64,000 nucleotides of DNA from Pseudoscleropodium purum (lineage: Eukaryota > Streptophyta > Bryopsida > Hypnales > Brachytheciaceae): NCBI GenBank assembly GCA_963969395.1, contig OZ017795.1, positions 30,671,063 through 30,735,062 of the forward strand, given 5' to 3'. The translations under genes and the position numbers were made by a program. This document shows positions 38,975-51,700 of this stretch, piece by piece (positions within the stretch are counted from its first letter, which is position 1; the number at the start of each line of letters is the position of its first letter). The notes under the pieces were generated by a model. That model saw nothing but the letters and a program-made list of their open reading frames with translations. It was not told the DNA's origin and ran no database searches.

Positions 38975-40787
38975 TTAGTCATTTGGCAAATATTTACCGG
39001 CCGGATTGAGTTGTTTCAACAGGCCCCCATAGGTGGAGTAAAGGACACGATCTTTTGCCCCTGTTCGGTGTTTGTCGTTATGTTTGCAGAAGAACTTGAG
39101 CTGGTCGAGAGTGCAAAGACCAAGTGTCTGAGTAAGCAAGAGAAATAACCAATTTATTTCTCTTTTTTTCTCCGCTATAATTGGCTTCACGCAATCATTT
39201 TGATGGCACAATGTGCAATCAAGGAGCCGTGGGACCATCCAGTGCTTTGGTGCGCGGTCATGCATTGAGTGCTTGTTCTCAATAAAGTATCTTTCAAGCT
39301 GAACAAAAGCTGCCTGAATTCATAAAAACCACCTCATACAATCAGCAAGAGTTGTGGCACTCAAGTGTCTACAACAAATTAAAAATAAAAGCCGGATTCA
39401 TTGATAGGAGGCCTTTGCATTACAAATATTATGCTTAATCTCCGTCCAAAACCAGGCACAAAGAACGAAGAATACAAACCTGAAGATTGACCTCGACGGT
39501 TGTCATTCCGTCACACCTTTTACACTGCACCTCACCTCCAATAGTGCTCATTCCGCGCCTCAATATCCACTCGAGGCTATGGTTCTTCGCACGGTACTCT
39601 GTAGACCAAGGAAAAGGAGCCGGCACGTGAGGACCTTTCTTCGCAGAGTTGCCACTGGTCGCTGACAATCGCTCACCTGCCACAATCCAGAAAGATAAAA
39701 GCAGCATTCAGCATTCGTCACCTTTTCTCTGAACCTCACAGCAAGTAGATGAGACTTCTAATGAACTTAAAATGTCAAACACACACCAGTAATGACAACA
39801 TGGTATAATGCACATGAAACTTTGAGTAGCTTCCACATATCAGAACCAAGCGCATTTAATCAAAAGCAAATAACTGTACAGCGACACTGTATCAATCGAA
39901 ATTCAAGAGTTGCCAGCGTCGTACTGGTCCTGCGTCGAGACCTAAATCAGGGCTTCTTCACGAATAAACACGCAACTACAACACGTGACCACAAACAAAC
40001 TCTACACGGGAGAAGAAAAGCGCGGGGGGGGGAGAACATCGTGAGAGAAATTCAATTCGTATCATCCAGAGGCGCAGGTCTTTCTCACGAACAAAACCAG
40101 CAATCTCATCATCGATGTCCTCAAATTAACTATTCACGCAAATACATACTATTTACAGGCACTCGAGTGCGTCAAGACAGACTGAAGTGCAAAATTCTAT
40201 CAAATGGTTGGAATCCCACTGCGACACAAAGCTTCCTCTTCGTGATCGTTGCACTCCGCAGTCCGCACCTTCAACCCTCACCACTCGACTACTCAGATCT
40301 TAAACCTCAAACCAAAAGTCATTCTACCACTACATCTCGACAATTTCCGAATCCTTAAGTTCAATAGTTCCATAAGACAAAACTTCAGAGGAAGAAAGTC
40401 AGAAATAGGTTAGGCCAACGATTCTAACGCTTACGAATACATGCAGATTGCAGAAACAGAAACAGAAACGATTCCATCGAAGATTTTCAGAAATAGAGAA
40501 GTCAAGCACTACTTAATCGAGTGCACAAAATACACGATTCATGCAAAAAAACCGTGGTACTAACTTGAACATAGAGTTCCGGGGGCCAACGTGCGCACGG
40601 GAGTGCGTCTCGGTCGGTAGTGTTCATCTTCTTCCGTCGAGTGCGTCGACCCGGCCGAGCCCGGCTGCTGCTGCTGCTGCTGTTGCGAACGGAGGAACAG
40701 ATCTTGCGAAGATGACAGCCGAGACGATGAGCCTGGCGGCCCCAGAGTCAGTCTCAAGCTGTCTTCTTCGTCCTCAGGATCACTCAT
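38975..40787 (-). CDS. DUF7086 family protein with N-terminal EAR-like motif, 3 exons
   Basis: Plant-specific protein of unknown biochemical role. Exons on the minus strand: 40787-40565, 39676-39480, 39313-38975 (759 nt, 252 aa, all phases compatible). The N-terminus is acidic (MSDPEDEED), then LRLTL (11-15), an LxLxL motif like the EAR motif that recruits TOPLESS co-repressors, then a Q7 run (35-41). The DUF7086 core starts at about 93 (PAPFPWSTEYRA, then SLEWILRRG). It holds two Cys pairs, C126-x2-C129 and C173-x2-C176 plus C181, a possible zinc site. It goes on with VKPIIAEKKREINWLFLLLTQ, CTLDQLKFFCKH, HRTGAKDRVLYSTY and stops after KYLPND. Family assignment is from remembered family sequence. 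The ATG at 40787 is the first in frame; upstream in-frame codons have no ATG within about 100 bp. Confidence 0.88.
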
Positions 40788-41430
40788 GAAGGACTGCCGT
40801 CGAAAGTCCAGCCTTGCCCGCTTACTGGACCCAGCCACCGTGACCTCCCCTCCCACACACGCCCCTTCGCCAACCACGAGAAACAACGAAAAAAACGCGC
40901 CTCCGCTTCACGTATCGTCACTATACATCTACGTACACGTCGCGTCGTCGTCCTCCCTTGCGTTGCCCTAACTATTCATAAGAACCGCTTCGCAACGCCT
41001 CCAAATCTTTCCCAATGTCGCACACGCCGCATTGTAGGAAAAAAAAACATGCACCGCGAGTTTCGTTCCGTTCCGTTCCGTTCGGTTTCGTTTCAATTCC
41101 ACACCAAACGCTACACCAACAGTAGTCTTCACCTACATAAGAAAGAAAGAAAGAAAGAACGAAAGGAACGAAAGAGACGAGAGAGAGAGACAAACTCCAA
41201 ATCCAAATACCAAATCCTATTACCAAAGCCAGTACGACCGCGAAGAAGGAAGGAAGTAGTAAGGTAACCCTTGCCGGGAACGGAAACGGCCCTGTTGAAA
41301 AAATTGGAGAGATCGGGACCAGCGCCGGACTGTACTGTACGACGGCCGGACCAGACTACCAGAGCTACAGAAGCCAAATCTCTGGGAACTGAAGTCTTCA
41401 AACCTAACTAGAAATTCTTTTTAAAAACAA

Positions 41431-41464
<34 letters not shown>

Positions 41465-42010
41465 GGAGCAGGAGCAGCAGGAGCAGGAGCAGAAGCAGCA
41501 GAGGACGAAATCAACGACCAAAGTCCGAGGGAGGGACAAGCGATGTGACAAAAAGATGCGGCCCGGCGCACGGTCAGAACGACAGTGGAATGACTGGATA
41601 GCGGCGGACGGTACGATGATTCTCTTCTCTCGCTTCTCGGAACTGAACACTGCCTGGTCCCCGGAAAGAAAGAAAGAAAAAAAGAAACACGAAAAGAAAA
41701 AAACACGGGGAAAAACAACAGGAAAGGAAGAAAAAAAACGCGGAAAAATGAGGAAAAAATTCGAGGAAAAATTCGAGGAAAAATTGGCGAGAAAACAAAA
41801 TTGCGAGTGTCGATTTTGCAAAACAAGCATCTGGCACTTCTCTACAACCAACTGGGGATGATGGATGATGATGGTTTCGAGTTTAAGGATTTGCGGTCGA
41901 CGACGCACGGGATCACGGGACGCTTGCCCTGACTGGGGTACTGTATCTCGGCCGGCCCGTGGACCAGGCCCGCATCTGCAGGGAATCAACCGACATAACC
42001 CTAGAATGGC
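40788..42010 (-). promoter_or_regulatory. GC-rich leader/promoter region of the DUF7086 gene with microsatellites
   Basis: The block upstream of the minus-strand ATG is GC-richer than the neighbourhood and carries a (gaaa)n run near 41140-41165, a cagcaa/caggag repeat at about 41430-41500 and an A/G-rich tract at about 41665-41800. On the coding strand these are CT- and CTG-rich, as in plant 5' leaders. Several open frames here are low-complexity artefacts. The promoter edge is near the return to AT-rich DNA at about 42050. Confidence 0.45.
41430..41500. repeat. CAG/CAA-GAG trinucleotide microsatellite
   Basis: About 70 bp of imperfect CAR/GAG triplets on the plus strand. It is not in the coding model; the neighbouring coding Gln run at 40664-40684 is separate. 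Confidence 0.85.
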
Positions 42011-44164
42011 TCCCAAACTCGGTCCACCCCACCAGCCCACCACCTGGGTGGGATTTTCTTTAATTCTTTTCTTTCTTAAAAACGTTTAAATTTTGTTTTG
42101 TTTTGTTTGGGTGTGTGTGATAGATTGGATCTCATTTGGCTTTGTTAGTCAATGAATTTTGTTTTTGTTTTTGTTTTCTTGGGGCGAGTGTGACATGCAT
42201 TCTAGAATACAATACAAGTAGGTCAAACAAATCATTCAATTTCGATCATCCACAATCCATGCATTAACTCCTAAATAGTCAACGTGTGTTTACCGAAATC
42301 TTGACCTTTTTGAACTCATTCCCATCAAACTATCCCCCAAAATGAGATTTGCTTGAAGCTAACCGTACTGATCAGTAGTGGAGACAAACCAAGAGTTGCG
42401 GGGAAATGGACAAATGATTTGACCATACCATTGAAAAGATTATAATAGTCAAACAAGGCAATCTTTCAATTGGGGGAGGCTAGATTTGAGGTGTTGGGAT
42501 GGTCAAGGGTTAAGTTAGGCTATTTGTTTGGTTTATTTATTACCATTTGTCCCTTGGTCGTATTTTTTGGTATTATTGGAAAAAACCTCAGTGAGGAGGG
42601 GTGCATAGGCTTTGTTCCGTGGTGTTTCTAGACCTATAGTGGGGGAAGTTATTGAATTTCAAAGTTTTTGTGAAATAAAAAATTAGAAAATCACTTTTAT
42701 TTTTGTTTTATTATACAATGGCAATGGCACATGGCACACTAGTAGTATCCAAAACTAGAAAAGGACATCCAAATATGGACAAATTTCAAATTTTGTGGTG
42801 ATGCTTTTGGAGTGATTTTATCCACATTATTTTTTATTTTTTCCAAATGTGAAGGGAGAGTCAATTTGAAAATCAGTAGAAATTTTGACATTTATTTGTC
42901 AAGAAAAATTCATTATTGGTATTAATAGGGAGAATCTAACGAGAAAGGATGTTCACACCAAGTGCTATTTAAATATGTAAATGATTTTAAGACCTTAAAA
43001 TTTATTTAAGGGCTTAAATGACTTCAATCGCTTTGCTATCTACAGCTACCAATTTCAACCCCTAAATGCCCAAGGCTTTAAAATAGCTTTTTGGAATTTT
43101 GCTCTAAATTGACCAAAAAACAAGCCCAAAAGCTAACATGATTCCAATAAGTTTTATGAAATTTTTTAAATTGTAACTGTACAAATTCAAACTAGACATA
43201 TTAGAGATCAAGTGGGAAAAAACACAAAAACATATTACTTATGTATTGAAAGATTATAATATCTGATCATGAAGGAATTAAAATTGAAAAAAGTGCAGAT
43301 TGGAGGTCTTTCAATCCTCTTTTTACATGTCAAATTTGGAATTGAAGTCACCAAAAAAAATATGAGGTTAAATGGCACAATATGAATAACCCCAATCCAA
43401 ATCTCTAAAATCTCCATTACAACAACTTTTCAAAATCTACTCTACAACTTTTTTAAATGAATTTCTGAAGTGATTTTTCTTCAATATCATTAATTTAAAA
43501 ACTGAATTTTTTGATGCTAAAACTAAACTTCAAAAAAAATTCAAAAGCACTAAAAACTATTGAAAATAGTAACTTTGTATAGATTTTTAAAACTTCAATG
43601 GTTGTATGGTTATTAAAACTTGGTGCCTCAAACATTTAGGGATTACACATTTCTACACCAAAAACAAAGTCTTTTCTTTATAGTGAGAATCACACTAATC
43701 CATGAAGGACTAAAAAAATCACTTTGGGTTTGGGGATAACTTATGTAGACTTTGTTGACATCATAAATTGCCAAATTAGAATTTTTTTTATGGATTTTTG
43801 GGGTTGGATGCTAATCATTGTAATCCACATGTAAAGCTTTGTTTCACATCATTTCAATGAACATCACAAAAGTTGTGAGATTTTTTTCATTTCAATGTCA
43901 AATCAAGCAGCAAAAAGCATATTTACAAAATTAATTAATTAATTTTGTTGGATTGTATAGATTGGCATCTATCATTCAATTCCAAATAATGAGGTGTCAA
44001 AGTTATATAGTATTTTATTATGCAAGCAATGAAGGTAGAAAAAACATATAAAATTGTCTCTTATACACAATTTTGAAAATTTTACAATAAATATAATTAA
44101 ATGATATTAATTTTTTACTAAAACAATCTCACCATTAGAATCAGCAATTCTCAATTTTTTATTT
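42011..44164. other. AT-rich intergenic stretch
   Basis: No gene seen. A segment near 42520-42650 (aggctatttgtttggttta, acctcagtgaggag, ggtgcataggctttg) resembles 62900-63045, so it is probably a dispersed repeat. Confidence 0.45.
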
Positions 44165-44542
44165 AAGGTAGAAGTACCTATTTTGAACAAGCCTTATGTA
44201 ATTGCTTTGTAAGCTAACCTATTGTGGATAACAACTAGATGCAATGGTCATTGAAAAAAATTCTCGGTTTGTACCTTCTTATCTAGTCATCTTTCTTCCC
44301 TCTTGGCTTAGGGAGAAGTGCCAAAGCTAATCACAATAGGTGAGTCTATAAAATTGGAATGGGTCTAGGTGCAAAATCTACTTTTATATTCAATAAAATA
44401 TTTTTTTTTGGAGAGAAAATTTCATTTTTTTGGCATTCTTCCGCAACTTGAATTTTGCACACATTAAGCTCAATTCCCCATGACTTTCCTATATCATCCA
44501 ATCTAAAATGCTTAAGCTATTTGAAATAGGTACTTTTACCTT
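44165..44542. mobile_element. MITE, family A, intergenic copy
   Basis: It begins AAGGTAGAAGTACCTATTTT and ends AAATAGGTACTTTTACCTT, with the same body as the element at 21078-21454. Length 378 bp. Target duplication not evident. Confidence 0.8.
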
Positions 44543-47119
44543 GGTTTTGCTTTCATTTAGTACCACCTTCCACTTTATATTCTTTTAAAGATGATATGAA
44601 TTTTTTTTGGTTAAATTTTCTCACAAATATTCTCAATCCATTATTCAACATATTGATTAACATATACAAGTTTTAGGACATACATATTTTTTCATAAATT
44701 GTTGATAGAAAAAATTCACATTTTGATAAGGGTTAGAAAAGCCTACATTTTGAAGTTTCAAAGCATTGAAATTGCAATCAATTGGGATAATCACTCTTAA
44801 ATTTGGGAACAATGTACTTGAAAAACTTAACCAAAGTATCCTATAATTGGATATGTTAAAAAAATAAATATAGATGAAGATTTTGGCCTTGCTTTGGAAA
44901 AAACTATTTTGATGTAGTTTTGGGCCTCTAAACATGAAAGAACTAAGACCCAATTTGAATGAGCTATAAAGTAACTACATCTAATTGCATCCAAAAAAGA
45001 ATTTGAGCAAAGTTTCAACTATTGACCCTTAAAGGACCAAATAGCATTTTTGACAACATAGCATTTTGGTTGTCCATTTATGAATGAAATTTTTATTATT
45101 TTTTTGGAAATTTTACACATGTAGTCAAAGGAGTAGCAATAAGGTGCAATAATTTTCATAAATTTTGACTATATGGTTTGACCCCTAAGCCACATGGCAT
45201 ATTTCAAGTAGAAATTGTGAAAACTGCCACTTTTTAGGGCAATGAAAAAAAATGAATTTTTTATTTTTTATTTTCAGAACTTAATGATACAATTTTGTAC
45301 TGGACTATTATAGGAATGTGTGAAAAACAAATTAAGAAGCTTTAATTGCATGCAACATTAAGATTATAATGTTTAAAATTAGAAAAAAATAATTTTCTAC
45401 CTTACTCAACATAACTTATATTTTAGTGGATTTTTTAGAGGATATTTTTTCAAGCATGAATATGAAAAAAAATTGTTGAAGATTTTTATACATATTTCCA
45501 GTTTATTTTTTCAACATATTATAAAGAGTTGCAAGTTGTCGGATCTACATATTTTTGAATAAAAAGTTTGAAAGATGAAATCTAACCATTTGGAAAGAGT
45601 TGAAAATACTTCTTTTGAAATCCAAGCATCATGGTCTTGCAATTGGTAAGGCATCTTATTCTAAAATTTAAGGAGGGTGTACTCTAATAGGTTAACTAAA
45701 GAATCATATTGTTAAATTTGTTAAAAAATAAATATAGATGAAGAAACTAGTTTTTTTAAGTAGTTTCAAACCTTTAAACATGAAAAAAAATTTAGGTTTT
45801 AAATTGTTTAAGATTTTTTTGAATCTTATTAGAAGTCAAAAGAATATTCAAAATTATCTTCAAGGTGCCAAAAATAAATGTGCCTCAAAGCAACCTTGGA
45901 CTCTTATAAATAGAGGTAGTATATTTTAGACACAAATTTATAGAAGTCAATTTTAAAAAAGGATCATTATTAGGTTTAGTAACCTTATTATTGTTTTTGT
46001 TAAGGATTATAATCTTTAAAGGATTGTGGGAGTGATCCCAAAACTAGTTTATGGAGTTCAGTGCAATATGATACCATCAAGACAAACATGCATCAACTTT
46101 GGCTACCTTGAGAGTGAGTGGCTTTATAAAAATAGAAAAGAAAGGATTTTGCAAGTTGTAAAAGATGATTGAGGGTACCATAACCCAAAATTGACTAAAT
46201 AGATGCTAATTCCAATGTGGAGGAATTATAAATTTGGCTATCGAGTCTATTGGTTGTTACAATCTTAGCTAAAATCTAATTTTTTTGAGGATTTTCACCA
46301 ATGTACATTCAGCTACTAAATATTTTAAGTAGCAATGGAGCTAATTCAACCAGTTTTATCAACATTGGATTGCAAAAATCTTATATAAAGTACTATATTT
46401 GATTCTTAGAATATGCATTATATACTAAAATACTACATAATATACATTATTGTATTGATATTCAACAAGTAGCATCTTTCATTTCAATGCCATTTTAACA
46501 TCTACATCTTAGTAAGTGATAGAATGTTATTATTTATTATTACTACATATAGATTTGTCAAAGTGAGAGTTTTTAATTCAAGTAGTGCTCCTCACTCTAT
46601 AATTTTTGAATAGGATCTTTACACCATAAGGAAATTTTATAAACTAGAATTCAACTGTATTTCCTACATTTCATTTTCTTAGTTGAAAAAACTTTTAATT
46701 GTTTTTGAAAAAAACTAAATTACTATATTTAAATGTAGTTAAAATTCCATTAGGTTTTCAAGTACAATATTTTTGACATATCATTTCCATAAGGATTGTC
46801 ATGCCTTCTACATTGCTACTTGTATAAATATTTGTATTCTCTCCATCTTTTAAACATTTACACTACAAAAAAATGAAGGAATAAATGATTGCAAAGAATG
46901 ATTGCTATGCAGTCATATTAGACATTGTCGATTGCAAAATGAATTGGGGTCTTTAGAATCATAGTAAACAAGTCATTTTTATAAATGATTGTGGGTGTAT
47001 TATCACCATTTATTTCTACCTTGGATGAGAAAATGGATGAAACAAGTTCTAAGTAAGGTGATAAAGAAAGGAAGATTAATGAAATGGCTACTAAGGTGCC
47101 ATATGAAAAGCATTCTTGT
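44543..47119. repeat. AT-rich intergenic DNA with dispersed-repeat fragments
   Basis: About 44820-45760 contains the family also present at 36080-36450 and, in part, at 51610-51830 (aaactgccacttt-tagggca-tgaaaa, gaatgtgtgaaaaa, ctttaattgcatg). The rest shows no coding signal. Confidence 0.5.
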
Positions 47120-47355
47120 CATGAAAAACTCAACATGGACATCCATATTGGCAATCATTCTTTAGTCATTTTGAGCTTACAATAGACCCATGAAAAATCC
47201 AATGTGAACATCCACGTCAATAGTCATTTTTTTGTCATTTTGAACTTACAATAAACCCATGAAAAATTTGACATAGACATTTGTGTTGGCAATTATTTTC
47301 AAGTGTTGTTGAAGACGTTGGAAGTCATTTGTAAGTCATTTTAAAGTTACAATGG
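47120..47355. repeat. Three imperfect tandem units of about 70-90 bp
   Basis: The unit begins catgaaaaa-t-caa and contains gacatcca and gtcattttgagcttacaat. Units start near 47117, 47190 and 47260, the third being longer and more diverged. Confidence 0.65.
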
Positions 47356-47533
47356 AGTCTTTGTGTTGTTCTAATGGACTAACACAAAGCATGGCATTTT
47401 GAATTGATGTGGATTTAAGGTTTAGGTCACTCCAAGATATGGGAAGTTATTTTCATGTTACAACAATACATCACATATAATACATTATATACATTACACC
47501 ATGTATAATTTACACCATTCATCATGTACAATA

Positions 47534-47696
47534 CACTAGAAGAAAAACAATATTTTTCTCAACACACACTAGCTGATCTTTTTTGTAAACTATGTTTAGT
47601 GCAACATAGTTTTTAGAAAATTGTGTTGTAATAAACATAGTTCACAAAAAAAAATCAACTAGCATGTGTTGACAAAAATACTATTTTCTTCTAGTG
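47534..47696. mobile_element. CACTA-type MITE, full fold-back, with ATA target duplication
   Basis: The element starts CACTAGAAGAAAAACAATAT and the reverse complement of its end starts CACTAGAAGAAAATAGTATT. The arms pair almost to the centre (caacaca-gctag-tgat, aactatgttta). ATA flanks both sides (47531-47533 and 47697-47699). Length 163 bp. Confidence 0.88.
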
Positions 47697-48399
47697 ATAT
47701 GCCATATAAAATACACCATACATCATGTAGAATATACCATTTTTTGCAAAATATTTCATGACTTTCAAAGCCACTTAATATGAGTTTGAAGAAAAGAAAT
47801 CATAAGCATTTTATACAAGTGAGGGTAGTAGGCAAGACAAACCATGTGGGATATAATAAACATAGGAATTGAGTTACAAGTTATATTTTAGACTTCATTT
47901 AGACATAGTAAATTAATTTTTTTCAATAAACTTTGAATTTAAAAAAGTTCTGAAACCAACGTCACTTTCATCTCTAGAAATCTATTTTAGATTTTGAGTC
48001 TCAAATCAAAAGTTGTGAAGAAATTTGAGAAAGGGGTGGGAAAGGATTTTTTGTTGACATTTTCTTAACATATTTTTTGAATCTAGTAGTGGAGAAGATG
48101 CAACATAGTCATTTTGCATCATTACTCTAGTAAAATACTATAACACAACTTCCACTTCACTAGATCTAGTCAAGTAGAAGTCATAGCTTATAATTGTCAC
48201 TTGTTCAATTATAAAATGTATGAAGCGGTGAGGAGTAGTGAAAAGTGGTTTAATGACATTAGAGAAGGCCACTAATTGCCTAAAATAGTTGCTCCTATAG
48301 TCCTAGGAGGTAAATAAAATCATACAAGAAACTTTGATGAATAGAAAAATATATACTTATTAAAACAAAAATCAAGTAATCTAGCAAGAATGCATCATT

Positions 48400-48730
48400 T
48401 TCATTAAGAAGGAAAGAAAATAAGAAAAATACAGAAAAAATTAAAAAAGATTTGAAAAAAATTAAGAAAATAAAGAAGCATTAATGAAAGATGGAAGACA
48501 AAGAAAAAATTGATATTGTAAAGAAGACAAAAAAAATTTAAAAGAAGGACAAAATCACAAAAATTATAAAAAATATAATATATTTAAAGATATAAGAAAA
48601 TAAAAAAAAGAGAAAATCAAGTAAAAGTAAAAAAAATAAGATGGCAAAAAAATATCATGACAAACAAAAAAGACAAATAAAAAATTTGAGTGGGAGAAGA
48701 GAAGGAGAAAAAAAAGAGAAATTTTGAAGA
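48400..48730. repeat. A/G-rich low-complexity tract
   Basis: A long run of purines, mostly A with scattered G, without a consistent repeat unit and without coding potential. Confidence 0.7.
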
Positions 48731-51700
48731 TCATCCTTTATTAATCTAGATGTGGCACATTTCTAAAAGCTATGAGCATTATTGAGAAGGTGTTGCATGG
48801 AACCACCCTAGAAAATAATCCTAGTCGATGCTACCTTCTAAAGCATGGTGCAATCACAAATCACTCATTCCAAAGTTATCCGACAGTGAAAACCAACTTG
48901 TTGGAGATGTTCTAAAACCACCTTGATGATGACTATAGCTAGGTTTTTTTTCTTTATTTGTCCAAAAAGAAAAACATTCAATGTTGGAAGGCTTTAAGTC
49001 ATTTAGTCATTGTTTTGAAATCATATATAGTCACAAAATAGTATTGCAGTTTACTACAAAATGACCACGAGCCAAATGAAAATACCCAAGTCCATGTCAA
49101 AAAGTCAACAACATTGTGGATGAAATATTGTGGATGAAATGTCAACCTCATGACCTCCTCATCCTACAGTTGCAAACTCAATTGTACGATGATTGTGATG
49201 TTGTGGATCCTCCAATGTTGGTGCAATTAAGGAGCAACAGTCATTTTTTAGTCATTCCAGAGATCCAGTCATTCTTCTACTCTTGTGTTTATGCCCATTT
49301 TCTTGTAAAGTGACTAAATTAAGAATCATCTTTAAATATGTTAATAATAATAGAACTATATAATACATATAATATATTTTTGTTGACAACTTTACAATAC
49401 AAAAAAGCCAAAGGATGGGCTACATTTCAATTTAATAGATTTTAATAGAACATTTAATTCCATACAAATAGCAAGTATTTGAAGAGATTGTTAGAACATA
49501 CATGATTCTACTACCTATTTTTTGTGCATATACAATTATTTATTCTTTGTGTGTATTAATTATACAACTATTTCGTTTTGTAACACTATAGCTCTACCAT
49601 GGAACAAAGATAGTTTTTATTCATAAAAGTGGGCATGTTTTCTTTGAATTCCAAATTAAATACCAAAAGTGTGCAAAAGCGATCTTATTAAATCTTTGTC
49701 AAAACATTTTTAAATAACATTTTTTACAACTTGACTTGGTATTTCTTTAAAGAATTACAACAAAGGGGGAATGTGTTCTTATATGAGACAATGGACCTAT
49801 TTCATACAGCAAGGTTAAACAATAGAGTATTGCACAATCTTGTGTAGAAATGTAATATTATGCACATTAGAAAGCTACAATAGGAGGACTTTGAATAATA
49901 CATGTTCTTGAAAAAATGAAATTCCCTCAAAGGCTTCCAATATCAATTACATCATCAAAGTTACATCACCATGATTAAAAATCCTCCATTCCATAGAACT
50001 CACATCAAAACATATAAAATGCAGGTACTATATCATCAAATGATTTTATTTGTGCTCAAATAAAGAAATTTTTGGTAGATTTTAAAGAATTAGGATTTTT
50101 TTTATTTAAGCACATATAAAATGGTAGTTCATACTTTCAAACATTGTCTTCTAAAAGCAAAATCTGATTTTTGCAAGTGCAAACTAGGTGTACATCCAAT
50201 ACATAATTTTGATTGTAAATAAATTAGTGAAAATTGATATTTTTATATTTTAAAAAAAAACATGTTTGAATAAGGAGTTGATGACTTTGTGCACACTAAT
50301 ACATGGCACATACTATTAAAGCCCACTTAAGTAGGAGTACTAAAATTTAATTACCATACACAATTAATTAACTTAAATTCAATGAACTTTGAGGCAAGTA
50401 GAGCATCATTAGACATTGGAAGCTAAAGCACTGTGGAACCTAGGTAGGTTATCCTAATATTATATGCATGATCATCTAGTGAATTACTTCATATATATTC
50501 CTTGCACCAAAACAACTACACATTGAAAAAACCATGGTCTAAAATGGTTCAGTATTAAATTTGTGTTGGTTTTAGCACAATTTGTGTTAGTTTCAAATCC
50601 AATTAAACACAAAACCATTTCAAATGAAGGTTTTTTCAACATGCATTTGTACTCTACATAGTATATTAGTCTATAAAGGACAATTGTCTTTTGAAAGTAC
50701 ATGTGAAAATTCACGCACGTCACATACATTGAAGTTAATTTTGAATGGTTTGTTTTGAAATTTTAGCACAAGGTGTAGACATGTATCCCATTTGAGATAT
50801 TAAAAAATAATAGTGATCAGATTCAAAAAACAAAAGTAATACATATCAAAATAATTTGGACACTTTTGACAACTTTTATAGATCCTTTGTTAAAGAGCTC
50901 TTCTACTTTGAAATTTGGCATATTGTATGTAACTAAAATAATATAGTGTAAAGTTGTTAAAAGAACTTAATTATAGTTCTAAAATCACATTCCAAAAATA
51001 ATATAACTTTGCTAATTATATTGCACAATTTAAAAAAAAAACATTTTCTTCTAACTTTAAACACAATCTATGTTGTCAAAGATTTTGAAATTTTTTCTAT
51101 AGGCTCTAAATCTTTGTCTCTATATTATTACTATTTTGATTTTTTTATATTCTCTAATGCACAAAAAACCATGAAAAACTACTAGTGTATTGTCAAATTA
51201 CTTGACCTTTTTATATTGTAGGGTGATTTAGAGTAAGGAAGGCCTCCTATTTGTTTGTAAATTTTTCATGAATATAACCAACAAGTTATAGTATTCAAAG
51301 GTATGGAGTCTTAATTGTGAATGGAATAAAAATATTACTCTAGGAGAAATCTAAGTTTGTTATCTGTATTTGGGAAGATTGAAAAATATTTTTTCACCCA
51401 CTTTGAAAGTTATAATCTTACTGCACAATGTCAAACGGACTAAATTTCTTGGTGCACAATGATCCAAAAGTCTACAATGCTTTTGTGTGCCAAGTGGTTG
51501 TAATTCAAAAAAAGGTTTAATTTTCAAATTTGATCAATATACCAAAAAAATTCAATTTTTTCACCATTTCATTTAAAAAACACCCTCCATCCTTCAATAG
51601 TTAATTCCTTAAGAATCAACGCACATTTTGGGCAAAAACTGTGAAACACTGCCACTTCTTAGGGTAGTGAAAACAAAATTAAAATTTTGTTTTTTTCAAA

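Noticed and set aside
39792..40358. 188-codon plus-strand open frame
   Set aside because: It lies antisense within intron 1 of the DUF7086 gene, with no recognisable domain, homopolymer-dependent frame and no splice support.
40782..40886. N-terminal extension of the DUF7086 protein
   Set aside because: The open frame continues upstream but begins at a TTG; the first in-frame ATG is at 40787.
41404..42043. Overlapping open frames of 100-211 codons in the microsatellite block
   Set aside because: They are made of translated triplet and A/G-rich repeats in several frames; low complexity, no domain.
46862..47400. Possible third CACTA element starting CACTACAAAAAAATG
   Set aside because: No matching inverted end with a 3-bp duplication could be found downstream.
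48400..48730. Possible CRISPR-like or satellite array in the A-rich tract
   Set aside because: No regular unit or spacing; simple purine-rich low complexity.
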